From an uncultured Alphaproteobacteria bacterium (GTDB taxonomy: Bacteria > Pseudomonadota > Alphaproteobacteria > RF32 > CAG-239): a DNA stretch of 17,897 nucleotides. The position numbers and the translations under genes are program-made. The DNA is taken from contig CAKQRB010000032.1 of the NCBI GenBank assembly GCA_934271195.1, positions 1 through 17,897 of the forward strand, written 5' to 3'. Positions 1 to 7,694 of this stretch are shown piece after piece; positions within the stretch are counted from its first letter, which is position 1, and each line of letters starts with the position of its first letter. The notes below the pieces were generated by a model, which worked only from the letters and a program-made list of their open reading frames with translations, was not told where the DNA came from and searched no databases.

Positions 1-62
1 CTCCTTTGCTTTTATTTAGACAATTGCCAGACCATCTCTAACATAATAGCAAAGGAGTTTTT
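1..62. repeat. Inverted repeat with 3' T run at the left window edge
   Basis: CTCCTTTGCT at 1-10 is perfectly complementary to AGCAAAGGAG at 48-57, with a 37-base loop, and TTTTT follows at 58-62. The stem begins at the first base of the window, so it may extend further left. The T run would suit a plus-strand terminator, but the loop is much longer than usual for an intrinsic terminator. It could instead be part of a structured RNA or of the end of an unseen plus-strand gene. The function is not resolved here. Confidence 0.4.
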
Positions 63-87
63 ACGTGCAAAGCTGTAAGCTCTTTGG

Positions 88-113
88 AACCACGCGCCTA
101 GCGCGTGGTTTTC
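88..113 (+). terminator. Intrinsic terminator for a plus-strand gene left of the window
   Basis: AACCACGCGC (88-97) pairs perfectly with GCGCGTGGTT (101-110) around a 3-base CTA loop, and the stem runs into TTTTC (109-113). The very GC-rich stem followed by a T run on the plus strand is typical of a Rho-independent terminator. No plus-strand gene lies before it in the window, so it probably ends a transcript starting further left, converging on the dehydrogenase gene. A short GC palindrome of this kind could also be one copy of a dispersed repeat. Confidence 0.7.
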
Positions 114-120
114 TGGATAC

Positions 121-147
121 AAAAAAGGAAAGCCGGAAAGGCTTTCC
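121..147 (-). terminator. Intrinsic terminator after the alcohol dehydrogenase gene
   Basis: Read on the minus strand, GGAAAGCC (140-147), a 5-base loop TTTCC (135-139) and GGCTTTCC (127-134) form a perfect 8-bp stem followed by TTTTTT (121-126). It lies 23 bases beyond the stop codon of the dehydrogenase homologue, so it is the obvious end of that transcript. Together with the plus-strand terminator at 88-113 it forms a convergent terminator pair. Confidence 0.85.
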
Positions 148-170
148 CCGAGTATGTCTGAGCGGCGTTG

Positions 171-1331
171 TTAATTGACCGTGCCGTGGACAATACAAGC
201 GGTATTGCTTTGCATAGGCTGTTTCGAGCTCGTATTGTACAAAAAGCTCATGGCGGCGAAAGAATTGGCAGACAGAAGATCAATTTCCTGTTGAGAGATT
301 CCCCAATTTGAGAGATGTAAATCGCTCATACCGATTTCGCGGATTAACAATTTTAAAGCATCAATAAATTCTTCCGGCTGTTCTCCCGGCCAATCCATGG
401 CACGAGCCATATCGGTATAGCGGACTTTTACTTTTTTGCGTTCTTTTTTCAATAAAAAGTTGAAATAAGGGATTGCCATGGCAACCATGCCGGCTCCGTG
501 CGGTAATTGCGGGTAATAGGCCGAGAGCGCGTGATCAATGGAATATTCGACCGCACATTCGGATAATGCCGCAATAATGCCGGCCTGTGCAGCGGCGATG
601 GACATCTCTTCTCTGGCCTGTAAATTGGTGCCGTCGGCAACGGCAATCGGCAGAAAATGTGAAATTCTTCTGATGGTATCAAGGGCGTATAAGTCACTTA
701 TCGGTCTGGCAACATTGGCTATGTAGCCTTCTGCAGCATAAAAAAAGGCTTCCATGCCTTGATAAGCGGTTAAATGCGGCGGTACGGACAACATGAGTTC
801 GGGATCGATAACAGCAAGAACCGGAAATGACAGCTGACTGCCGAAAGCAATTTTTTCTTTGGTTTCGCGATTGGAGATGACGCACCATTGATTGGTTTCT
901 GTTCCTGTTCCGGCTGTTGTCGGAATGGCAATTACCGGCAACACTTTCTCCACTATTTCTTTGCCGAATTTGGCATAGTCCCAATAAGTTCCCGGATTAT
1001 TGACCATAATGGCGGTTGCTTTGGCCGTGTCTATTGCGCTGCCGCCGCCGAGACCGATCAGCATGTCGCATTTTTCATTACGAGCAAATTCTGCCGCTTC
1101 CATAACCTGAGCATCTGACGGATTGGTTGAAACTCTGTCATAAACGGCAGATCCAATGTCTGCTTCTTCCAATATTTTCAGAATAACGCCAAGATATCCG
1201 AGGTTGCGCATAGACTGTCCCTGCGTAATCAGGATCAGGGCTTTACTGCCGGGGAACGAATAATGAGAGAGTTCTTTTAAGCGACCGCGACCGAATATCA
1301 GCCGAGTAGGCATATAATATTCAAAATGCAT
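171..1331 (-). CDS. Iron-containing alcohol dehydrogenase family protein with altered metal ligands
   Basis: This 386-residue protein has the length and layout of group III (Fe-ADH) alcohol dehydrogenases. The N-terminal NAD(P)-binding part has LGGGSAIDTAKA (94-105) and AIPTTAGTGTE (135-145). The C-terminal helical domain has GMEAFFYAAEGY (192-203) and HALSAYYPQLPHGAG (267-281). In FucO- and YqhD-like enzymes the metal is held by Asp, His, His and His at the positions matching 194, 198, 263 and 278. Here these are Glu194, Tyr198, Tyr263 and His278, so three of four ligands are changed. I checked those three codons (GAA, TAT, TAT) in the DNA. The fold seems intact, but metal-dependent dehydrogenase activity is doubtful. 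It starts at ATG 1331 with TAAGGAG 8 bases upstream, inside a hairpin, and ends before a good terminator. The substrate is unknown. Confidence 0.85.
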   Translation of the reverse strand: MHFEYYMPTRLIFGRGRLKELSHYSFPGSKALILITQGQSMRNLGYLGVILKILEEADIGSAVYDRVSTNPSDAQVMEAAEFARNEKCDMLIGLGGGSAIDTAKATAIMVNNPGTYWDYAKFGKEIVEKVLPVIAIPTTAGTGTETNQWCVISNRETKEKIAFGSQLSFPVLAVIDPELMLSVPPHLTAYQGMEAFFYAAEGYIANVARPISDLYALDTIRRISHFLPIAVADGTNLQAREEMSIAAAQAGIIAALSECAVEYSIDHALSAYYPQLPHGAGMVAMAIPYFNFLLKKERKKVKVRYTDMARAMDWPGEQPEEFIDALKLLIREIGMSDLHLSNWGISQQEIDLLSANSFAAMSFLYNTSSKQPMQSNTACIVHGTVN

Positions 1332-1335
1332 AAAA

Positions 1336-1378
1336 TTTTCTCCTTAATATGACGGTTAAATCATATATAAGGAGAAAA
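1336..1378 (-). promoter_or_regulatory. Leader hairpin enclosing the dehydrogenase ribosome binding site
   Basis: In the minus-strand transcript, TTTTCTCCTTATATATGA (1378-1361) pairs with TCATATTAAGGAGAAAA (1352-1336): 17 base pairs with one bulged T, closing an 8-base loop. The 3' arm contains the Shine-Dalgarno sequence TAAGGAG (1340-1346) of the dehydrogenase gene, and the 5' arm contains the matching CTCCTTA. In the folded state the ribosome binding site would be hidden. The stem is mostly A-U, so it might open with temperature, by a bound factor or by ribosome passage. It could also act as a weak terminator for the upstream operon, although only four T residues follow. Confidence 0.55.
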
Positions 1379-1397
1379 AGTACGTTTTCAATTAAAA

Positions 1398-2258
1398 CTA
1401 TTTCTTTATGCCGGAAGCCAAAAACTCAGGGAGTTTGCGCAGGCTGGAAGCTCCTGCGGCATGAAAATGTCCGCCGCCGCCAAAACTTTCGGCAATCTTA
1501 GAAACGTCAATATCCTTTTCAGAATAAAATGTCATTTTCCAGTTGTTCTTTTTGTCCATATAAAAGTTAATCATAACATCATAATCGCCGCGGTTGTCAA
1601 GGGAATCAAAAAACTCTGAGTAGCCTTGCGGCATATTGGCGCAGATACAGCGATATCCCATATAGCTGCTTTCAAAAGCCAGCGTGCGTACCAGACGGTA
1701 GTTGCGGATTTTAATCCAAGATAGGATACCATTGCCTTTTTTGACCATTTCATTTATGTCAACTTCATTATTTATCAGCTGCTGCCAGATTTTGTCGGTC
1801 GGACGATTGATGCCCAGTGATTGAATAGCGTATTCAAACGGACGAACTCGCGGGTCTTTCAAATCAAAAAGATCATTCAGCCCGAGAAGTCTGATGCCTT
1901 CCGGCGCCGACTGATTTGGATAAAAATATTCCCATGTCAACATTATTGCGGCTGTTCCGACACGGCGCAGGCCTTTTATGGCGGTGTGTTTACCATCGGC
2001 CATCAGACGTTCATATTCGTTGATAACAGAGATATGGTGGTCAATCCATGTCAGATTTTTGGTCTTATTGAGTTCAAACATGTATTCAACAGGAAGGGCA
2101 ATATCGCAGATAACAATATCGTCATGCTCTTTTATCTTATCATAGGGGATTTCCATGTCGTGATTGAAACCGCAAAATTCGGCATTGGGATATTTGCTGC
2201 GGACAATACCGGCAGAGCCTTTGCCATCGTGGTCAGCAATGTGGTAGATACATAACAT
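1398..2258 (-). CDS. DHH-family phosphoesterase
   Basis: This 286-residue DHH/DHHA1 protein belongs to the superfamily that includes nanoRNases, cyclic dinucleotide or cAMP/cGMP phosphodiesterases and RecJ. Motifs visible are H6..D9-H-D11-G12 (metal-binding motif I), D52 in VICDIALP, the signature D73-H74-H75, and the C-terminal glycine-rich GGGGHFHAAG (260-269) that binds substrate. These suit a manganese-dependent phosphodiesterase acting on short oligonucleotides or nucleotide second messengers; the exact substrate cannot be read from sequence. It starts 19 bases after the MBL hydrolase stop, with AAAGGGTGAA as ribosome binding site, and is probably the last gene of the tmk-holB-tatD operon. 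It is shorter than RecJ and has no extra domains. Confidence 0.85.
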   Translation of the reverse strand: MLCIYHIADHDGKGSAGIVRSKYPNAEFCGFNHDMEIPYDKIKEHDDIVICDIALPVEYMFELNKTKNLTWIDHHISVINEYERLMADGKHTAIKGLRRVGTAAIMLTWEYFYPNQSAPEGIRLLGLNDLFDLKDPRVRPFEYAIQSLGINRPTDKIWQQLINNEVDINEMVKKGNGILSWIKIRNYRLVRTLAFESSYMGYRCICANMPQGYSEFFDSLDNRGDYDVMINFYMDKKNNWKMTFYSEKDIDVSKIAESFGGGGHFHAAGASSLRKLPEFLASGIKK

Positions 2259-2277
2259 GGTAAGTTCACCCTTTCTT

Positions 2278-3063
2278 CTAAAATTCTATACTCTGATTAT
2301 CATAAGCCGGTTCCGTATTTTCCGGTGTTGATGCCCTGACGGCTTCATAATCGCATTCCGATGCCATATGGTTGAGGACGGTTTTTTCCGGCTTTATTTG
2401 TTCAATATAAGCGATTACTTCGTCCAGTCCGGCATGGAATTGCTGGCCGTAAGGCGTTGTTAACGGCATTACCAACAAGGCAGGTCTTCTTTTTATCATA
2501 TCAAATACGCTGTCGTCAAGGGTTTTGAAGTCTGCAATGTATACAAGTTCGCCGTCGTTAAAGGCATAGCCCACGCTTTCAATATTGTGACCGAGAAGCT
2601 TTAACGGCGTGATTTTCAGTCCTTTGATAAAAAACGGCTGGTTGACTGTTATCAGGTTGGAAATCAGGCTGGGACGTCGGACAACGTCGCAACTTTTTTG
2701 CTTTTGAGCAATCAGGTAAGAAAAGCATTTTTCAATATGCGCGTTACTGAATTCCGTTGCATAGTAATTCAGGCTTTTTCCGCTAATGCGGTTGATTTCT
2801 CTCAGTTCATCTATGCCGTGCAGGTGATCGGCATGAACGTGGGTAAATAATATGCCGTCAAGGCTGCGGATATTGTTTTGTATCAGCTGGAGCCTTAAAT
2901 CGGGAGACGTATCAATCAGCAGGCGGACACCGTCATATTCCAGATAAGTAGATGTGCGGGTGCGGATGTTTTTAGGATTGCGCGGATCACAATCACCAAA
3001 ACCGCAACATAAAGACGGAACTCCCGGCGCAGCGCCGCTGCCCAAAAAGATAATCTTGCGCAT
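2278..3063 (-). CDS. PhnP-like metallo-beta-lactamase-fold hydrolase
   Basis: This 261-residue MBL-fold phosphodiesterase resembles PhnP and the MBL proteins that follow tatD in many Alphaproteobacteria. It starts FLGSGAAPGVPS, has a Cys cluster C19, C20, C25 that may bind structural zinc as in PhnP, and carries the metal motif T74-H-V-H-A-D-H80. A late H (NHMASECDYEA) and a C-terminal PAYDNQSIEF complete the pattern. PhnP cleaves cyclic ribose phosphates in phosphonate breakdown, but no phn genes lie here, so the substrate is open. I chose ATG 3063, one base after the tatD stop (TAAC-ATG). An in-frame GTG at 3090 would add nine residues and lacks a better ribosome binding site. Confidence 0.85.
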   Translation of the reverse strand: MRKIIFLGSGAAPGVPSLCCGFGDCDPRNPKNIRTRTSTYLEYDGVRLLIDTSPDLRLQLIQNNIRSLDGILFTHVHADHLHGIDELREINRISGKSLNYYATEFSNAHIEKCFSYLIAQKQKSCDVVRRPSLISNLITVNQPFFIKGLKITPLKLLGHNIESVGYAFNDGELVYIADFKTLDDSVFDMIKRRPALLVMPLTTPYGQQFHAGLDEVIAYIEQIKPEKTVLNHMASECDYEAVRASTPENTEPAYDNQSIEF

Positions 3064-3064
3064 G

Positions 3065-3859
3065 TTAATACTCGTATCTCCCTTTGTCACTGGCCTTGCG
3101 AAAAAGACGGTAGAAGTTGTCCGAGGTTATTTGTGCCAGTTTTTCAAAAGAAATATCTTTCAGCTGAGCCAACTTTTCTGCGGTATGAATGACGAAAGAC
3201 GGTTCGTTGCGGCGGCCGCGCAACGGAATGGGGGCAAGAAAAGGAGAATCTGTTTCCACAAGCAGGCGTTCCAGCGGAATTTCTCTGAAAATTTCCCGCA
3301 GTTCTGCCGAACGGTTGAATGTAATAATTCCAGAAGCGGAAATATAAAAATCTATAGAAAGTGCAAAATCGGACAGTTTTTTAGATGTCGAAAAGCAATG
3401 GATTTCTCCGGTAAAAGGCTTCTTTTGATAGTAGTCGCCCAAAATGGAAATCGTGTCGTCGTCAGCATCTCTGGTGTGAATAATCAGCGGCAGTCCGGTT
3501 TGTTGGGCAGCTTTTATCTGTTCAATAAATATTTTTTGCTGCACGTCTTTGGGAGAGTAGTCATAGTAATAATCCAAGCCGCATTCGCCGATACCGACAA
3601 TTTTTTTATGGGCTGACTTTTCAATAAACTCTTCGGCTTTGACATTCGGATATTCGGCTGCGTTATGCGGATGAACCCCGACGGCAGTGTAGATAAAAGG
3701 ATATTTCTCGGAAATTTTCAACTGGTTATCAAGTTCACCGATATTGTTTCCGGCGTTCAACATGGCGGTAACGCCGTTTTCGCGGGCGCGTGCCAAAATA
3801 TCTTCAAAGTCTTCTTCAAAATCATTAAAATCCAAGTGACAGTGACTGTCGATTAACAT
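3065..3859 (-). CDS. tatD: TatD-family metal-dependent deoxyribonuclease
   Basis: This 264-residue TIM-barrel hydrolase has the full TatD metal set: H6 and H8 in DSHCHLDF, E92 in GIGECGLDYY, H128 in LIIHTRDAD, H154 in EIHCFS and D204 in VETDSPFLAP. TatD proteins are Mg-dependent 3'-5' exonucleases linked to DNA repair and DNA fragmentation; Alphaproteobacteria often encode one next to holB. The start is ATG 3859, one base after the holB stop, with AGAGGG at a 7-base spacing. A longer frame to 3916 only reads back through the end of holB. The next gene begins one base after its stop, so translation is probably coupled along the operon. Confidence 0.93.
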   Translation of the reverse strand: MLIDSHCHLDFNDFEEDFEDILARARENGVTAMLNAGNNIGELDNQLKISEKYPFIYTAVGVHPHNAAEYPNVKAEEFIEKSAHKKIVGIGECGLDYYYDYSPKDVQQKIFIEQIKAAQQTGLPLIIHTRDADDDTISILGDYYQKKPFTGEIHCFSTSKKLSDFALSIDFYISASGIITFNRSAELREIFREIPLERLLVETDSPFLAPIPLRGRRNEPSFVIHTAEKLAQLKDISFEKLAQITSDNFYRLFRKASDKGRYEY

Positions 3860-3860
3860 T

Positions 3861-4919
3861 TTATACCCTCTTACACAAGTTGCTGATAATGGTGATGAGC
3901 GCCTGTTTTTTATCAAGATTCAGGTTCTCTGTTTCGTTGAATATTTTTAGAGCTTCATTCCAACTCTCTGAAATTTCTTCAATTTTACCTGTTCGCTTTA
4001 TTAATTGGCTGATGATTTTAAGAAGCAGGCTTTTGGTCAGCACATAGCTGTCTTCGTTTGTGATAGCCTCATCACAAAAGGCCAAAAGTTCTGAGAGTTT
4101 AAACGCGCTGCCAGATGAAACAAGTTTTTCCAACTTATGAAAACGCTCCAATGCGCCGTTGTCGGCATAATTCAACGCCTTACCGATACTGCCAGAGCAG
4201 ATTGCAACGAGTTCCCTGATTTCATTTTCTTTTATTTCCGGACGATAACGGCGCAGCAACGAAGCCAGTTCCGCGTCTTTCAGCGGTTTCAGATTTAATT
4301 TGGCACAGCGGGATTTTATGGTCGGCAGCAACCGGTTCGGATTATGACTGATGAGCATCAGAACGGTTTTGTACGGCGGTTCTTCAAGAATCTTTAAGAT
4401 AGCATTGGCACTGGAAGCGTTCATGTCATCAATGCTGTCAACAATTACAATCCGCCAGCCGTCCTGAGACGAGCGTTTGGACAAGAATTCGTTAATGGTA
4501 CGGACGTCATCTACCCTGATAAATGCCGAACGTTTTAAACCTTGAAGTTCTTCTCCTGACAGTTGTTCGCCGTCTTTTATCGCCTTTAGTAATTTTTTGC
4601 GATCGGTATCGGTATAATCTCTTTCAATAATTTTCAAGTCAGGGTGAGAATTGTTGGCAACAAGTTTGAAAACCGGCGCGTCCGGTAAGATATCCAAAGA
4701 AGTATATTGCTCTTTTTGCGCAGGATTTGCGCTCAGCAAAAAACGGGCAAACTTGTAGGCAAGCGTGGCTTTGCCTATTCCCTCTATACCGGAAAAAAGC
4801 CAGGAATTGTGCAGGGAATTGTTTTTCCAGGCGTCAAGCAGAAATTTTTCGGCTTCTGCGTGGCCGAGCAGATAAGCATTTGTTCTTGGCGTAATATATG
4901 CTTCTTCTATTTCCGGCAT
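3861..4919 (-). CDS. holB: DNA polymerase III subunit delta-prime
   Basis: This 352-residue AAA+ clamp-loader subunit would act with DnaX and HolA to load the DnaN clamp at the replication fork. It begins with a short lead into LLGH, then a Walker A loop GIEGIGKATL (44-53), a Walker B-like stretch IVIVDSIDDMN (157-167), NAILKILEEPP (172-182) and the S203-R-C205 motif that carries the arginine finger. The paired cysteines of the delta-prime zinc module seen in some bacteria are not visible. The start ATG overlaps the 3' end of tmk by 13 bases, with AAGG seven bases upstream. The tmk-holB order is common in many bacteria. In many Alphaproteobacteria metG follows holB; here tatD does. Confidence 0.92.
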   Translation of the reverse strand: MPEIEEAYITPRTNAYLLGHAEAEKFLLDAWKNNSLHNSWLFSGIEGIGKATLAYKFARFLLSANPAQKEQYTSLDILPDAPVFKLVANNSHPDLKIIERDYTDTDRKKLLKAIKDGEQLSGEELQGLKRSAFIRVDDVRTINEFLSKRSSQDGWRIVIVDSIDDMNASSANAILKILEEPPYKTVLMLISHNPNRLLPTIKSRCAKLNLKPLKDAELASLLRRYRPEIKENEIRELVAICSGSIGKALNYADNGALERFHKLEKLVSSGSAFKLSELLAFCDEAITNEDSYVLTKSLLLKIISQLIKRTGKIEEISESWNEALKIFNETENLNLDKKQALITIISNLCKRV

Positions 4920-5575
4920 AGGTTGACCTTAAATCTTTCGCTTACTAGTTCTTTTATGTCTTCATGCAGTTCCGCAATGCTTTTATCGGCATTTAAAACA
5001 ACAAAGCGCTGCGGTTCCTTTGCTGCCAGTTCAAGGTATCCGGCACGCAAATTGTTATGAAAGTCCAGCCCCCTGCTCTCGTGTCTGGTTTCTTTAACAG
5101 CCATAGTTCGGGATTTTGCCATTGAGCGGGCCAGACCGATTGGGGGATCAATATCCAATATAATGGTCAAATCAGGCTTAAAATCACCGACAACCATTTT
5201 ATACAGATCGTCCAACATTTCCATGGAAATGCGTTTGTTGTAGCCATAATACTGATAAGCCACTGTAGAATCGGCAAAGCGGTCACTCAAGACCCAGCTT
5301 CCGTTTTCCAGAGCCGGCCAGATTTTGTTGGTCAGATGGATACGGCGGTCGGCATAATATAATAAGGCCTCTGCTATGGCATCGCATTTGTCTTTGTCGC
5401 CGGTTACCAAAATACGGCGCAAATCCTTTCCGATTTCCGTTCCGCCAGGCTCTTTGGTGGCGATTGCGGCAATGCCTGCTTTTTGTAAGGTTTCTGCCAA
5501 CAATCGGAGCTGGGTGGATTTTCCGGTTCCTTCACCGCCTTCAAAGGTAATAAACAGTCCTTTTTTGTTCCTCAT
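4907..5575 (-). CDS. tmk: Thymidylate kinase
   Basis: This 222-residue P-loop kinase phosphorylates dTMP to dTDP for DNA synthesis. It shows the P-loop E12-G-G-E-G-T-G-K19-S-T21, the thymidylate kinase motif D98-R-F-A-D-S-T-V-A-Y-Q, and EPGGTEIGKDLR (42-53). The LID region around 150-170 ends TRHESRGLDFH, where related proteins usually read DRFE; the functional effect is unclear. It starts at ATG 5575, sharing one base (TAATG) with the stop of the carboxypeptidase gene, with GGAAG close upstream. It overlaps holB by 13 bases. This is a standard essential gene with normal length. Confidence 0.95.
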   Translation of the reverse strand: MRNKKGLFITFEGGEGTGKSTQLRLLAETLQKAGIAAIATKEPGGTEIGKDLRRILVTGDKDKCDAIAEALLYYADRRIHLTNKIWPALENGSWVLSDRFADSTVAYQYYGYNKRISMEMLDDLYKMVVGDFKPDLTIILDIDPPIGLARSMAKSRTMAVKETRHESRGLDFHNNLRAGYLELAAKEPQRFVVLNADKSIAELHEDIKELVSERFKVNLCRK

Positions 5576-6729
5576 TAATTCTTCCCAAACAACAGATAAC
5601 GGAAGTTTTCGGCAATTTTGCCAAAGAAGCCAAGTTTGCCGACATCTTTATCCGCAACCAAAGGAATCTCGGTTGCGGGCTGCCCCGGAATTTCAATTTT
5701 TACGATGCCAAGTTTATCGCCTTTTTTAATCGGCGCTTGTACCGGTTTATCATAGACAGCAGTCATTTTGACTTTGTTTACCTGATTTTTTTGCAATGTC
5801 CGGCGGACTTTTTCACTTACCAGCAGTCCGACGTTCTGGTCATCGCCGAACCAGACCGGAAGTTCTGCAATTTTGGTACTGGGGTGCAACATGGTATAAT
5901 TGTCAAATTCCCTAAAGCCCCAGTTCATGATTCTTTCGGCTTCTTCCGAGCGTTCTTTGTTGCTTTTTAAGCCGGCCATAACGCTAATCAGACGACGGTT
6001 GTCTTTTTTTGCCGATCCCACCAGACCAAAACCAGCTTCCTCGGTATGTCCGGTTTTCAGGCCGTCGGCATAGGGCATGGAATATAACAAGGGATTGCGG
6101 TTGCCCTGACGGATGTTGTTATGCATAAAATTCTTTTCGGAAAAAATATGATAGTATTCCGGAAATTCGGAAATCAGGCGGCGTGCCAGTTTGGACAGAT
6201 CTTCCACAGACATTCTCTGATCAGGATGCGGCCAGCCGGTCGCGTTGGCAAAGGAACTGTTATTTAAGCCCAAAGCCCGTGCTTTTTTGTTCATTTCCGC
6301 AGCAAAGTCTTCTTCGCTGCCGGACAGATTTTCGGCGGCGACAATGCAGGCATCGTTGCCGGATTGGATAATCATACCTTTAATCAGATCTTCAACACGT
6401 ACTTTTTCGCCGATTGAGAGGAACATTGTCGAACTGCCGCTGGCGGCACCGCCTTTGCGCCAAGCGTTTTCGCTGACAGTGAAAGTGTCATCCAAAGACA
6501 AAGAGCCGTCTTTTATTTTTTCAAAGACCATATAAATCGTCATCAGTTTACTCATAGATGCCGGCGGAATCATTCTTTGAGCGTCTTTGGCGGTTAAAAC
6601 CTGTCCGGTTTCATAATCAATCAAAATGAGGTTTTTGGCTTTGGTTTCAATAGCCTGAGCCGAGGCGGCGCTGAAAAGCATGCCGCTGAAAAGAATTGTC
6701 GATATATATAATCTGCTGTTGGATGACAT
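5575..6729 (-). CDS. D-alanyl-D-alanine carboxypeptidase, PBP5/6 type (peptidase S11)
   Basis: This 384-residue periplasmic serine peptidase trims the terminal D-Ala from peptidoglycan pentapeptides and so limits cross-linking. A signal peptide covers residues 1 to about 25 (hydrophobic core, cut near SAQA-IE). The three S11 active-site motifs are present: S58-M-S-K61, S123-G-N125 and K225-T-G227. A beta-rich C-terminal domain follows from about residue 300 and ends RYLLFGKN, consistent with a short membrane-anchoring tail. I chose ATG 6729, with GAAAGG at good spacing, 16 bases after the rlpA stop. The longer frame to 6822 lies inside rlpA. It joins rlpA and mltB as a cell wall group upstream of tmk. 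The exact paralogue name (dacA/dacC) cannot be settled here. Confidence 0.9.
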   Translation of the reverse strand: MSSNSRLYISTILFSGMLFSAASAQAIETKAKNLILIDYETGQVLTAKDAQRMIPPASMSKLMTIYMVFEKIKDGSLSLDDTFTVSENAWRKGGAASGSSTMFLSIGEKVRVEDLIKGMIIQSGNDACIVAAENLSGSEEDFAAEMNKKARALGLNNSSFANATGWPHPDQRMSVEDLSKLARRLISEFPEYYHIFSEKNFMHNNIRQGNRNPLLYSMPYADGLKTGHTEEAGFGLVGSAKKDNRRLISVMAGLKSNKERSEEAERIMNWGFREFDNYTMLHPSTKIAELPVWFGDDQNVGLLVSEKVRRTLQKNQVNKVKMTAVYDKPVQAPIKKGDKLGIVKIEIPGQPATEIPLVADKDVGKLGFFGKIAENFRYLLFGKN

Positions 6730-6745
6730 TTTATGACCTTTCTTA

Positions 6746-7621
6746 TTAATCTTTAATGATTGTAGCTTCGGCAATGCCGGATCCATGAACTTTTGCCAGT
6801 GCCAGTTTGGCATCGTTTTCATTATTGTACGGCCCTAAACGGACACGGTAAAAACGCCAGCCGTCCACGGTTGTCGGCGACGTTACCGTATTGCCGATGC
6901 TGTTTAAGCGGCGGCTCAGGCGTCCTGCAACCTCTTGATTGGAAAAAGCGCCGGCTTGCACGAAGTATTTTTTCTTTTCAGAAGCCACTGTACGGGTATA
7001 TTTGGCTTCGGCGCCTACGGCCTGAATTTTATCTCCGGCAGAGGTATAAGCCGTCGGAGCCGATGTCGGTGTATTTTTTATGGCAATTCGGACATCTTCT
7101 TTGTTAAGCAAAGCTTGTTTCAGACGTTTGCTTTCTTCTTTCATCACCTCGACCCGTACTTTTGCCGTTCCCTGATTCTGAAAGCCGAGAAGCTGGGCGC
7201 CGCGTTTGGAAATATCAATAATCCGGTTGCTGACAAAAGGTCCGCGGTCATTTACACGCAACACCAGAGAACGACCGTTTTCCAGATTGGTTACCCGTAC
7301 GATGGAAGGCAGCGGCAGAGTCTTGTGGGCGGCGGTCAGACTGTTCATGTCATAGACTTCGCCGTTGGCGGTATATTTGGCGTGAAAATCTTTGCCATAC
7401 CATGAGGCTATGCCGGTTTCATTATAATCAAAGTCTTCTTGCGGCGTGTACCATTTTCCCATGACTTTATAGGGTTTTCCTACTTTATAGGAACTGCCTT
7501 TGGTGTTGAATACAACATCTTGTGACAGGGTCAGGCTTTTATCCTGACCGGCACAGGCGTTTAAAAGCACAAGCGCCGAGAAAAGTATTGATCGGCATAG
7601 TGTTTTATTATTAAAAGTCAT
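6746..7621 (-). CDS. rlpA: RlpA-like septal lytic transglycosylase lipoprotein with SPOR domain
   Basis: This 291-residue lipoprotein has a signal peptide ending in lipobox LNAC (C23), a double-psi beta-barrel domain (about 68-160) and a SPOR domain (about 217-291). The barrel shows GIASWYGKDFHAKYTANGE and VNDRGPF. Glu88, His99 and Asp125 match the residues reported as important in Pseudomonas RlpA, which cleaves naked glycan strands without stem peptides. SPOR domains bind such denuded glycans at the division septum, so a septal role is likely. I prefer ATG 7621, because AAGGG sits six bases before it; the upstream ATG at 7627 directly abuts that site. It is followed closely by the D,D-carboxypeptidase, whose neighbouring activity fits. 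Confidence 0.93.
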   Translation of the reverse strand: MTFNNKTLCRSILFSALVLLNACAGQDKSLTLSQDVVFNTKGSSYKVGKPYKVMGKWYTPQEDFDYNETGIASWYGKDFHAKYTANGEVYDMNSLTAAHKTLPLPSIVRVTNLENGRSLVLRVNDRGPFVSNRIIDISKRGAQLLGFQNQGTAKVRVEVMKEESKRLKQALLNKEDVRIAIKNTPTSAPTAYTSAGDKIQAVGAEAKYTRTVASEKKKYFVQAGAFSNQEVAGRLSRRLNSIGNTVTSPTTVDGWRFYRVRLGPYNNENDAKLALAKVHGSGIAEATIIKD

Positions 7622-7694
7622 TTGCATCCCTTAGTTCAATTTTATATTTGGCCTAATTTACCTTGTTTTTTTTCGTTCGTAAAGCTGATAAACG

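Noticed and set aside
65..178. GTG-initiated plus-strand frame of 37 codons preceded by AAAGGAG at 51-57
   Set aside because: It runs through both terminator hairpins and the 3' end of the dehydrogenase gene, and the translation has no recognisable features. The apparent ribosome binding site is one arm of an inverted repeat.
2954..3616. Plus-strand open frame of 220 codons opposite tatD and the MBL hydrolase gene
   Set aside because: Its translation has irregular, basic and Cys-rich composition with no motifs, while the opposite strand encodes two complete, well-recognised enzymes. It is a shadow frame.
6730..6822. N-terminal extension of the D,D-carboxypeptidase by 31 residues
   Set aside because: It lies inside the end of rlpA and precedes a complete signal peptide that starts at ATG 6729 with a good ribosome binding site.
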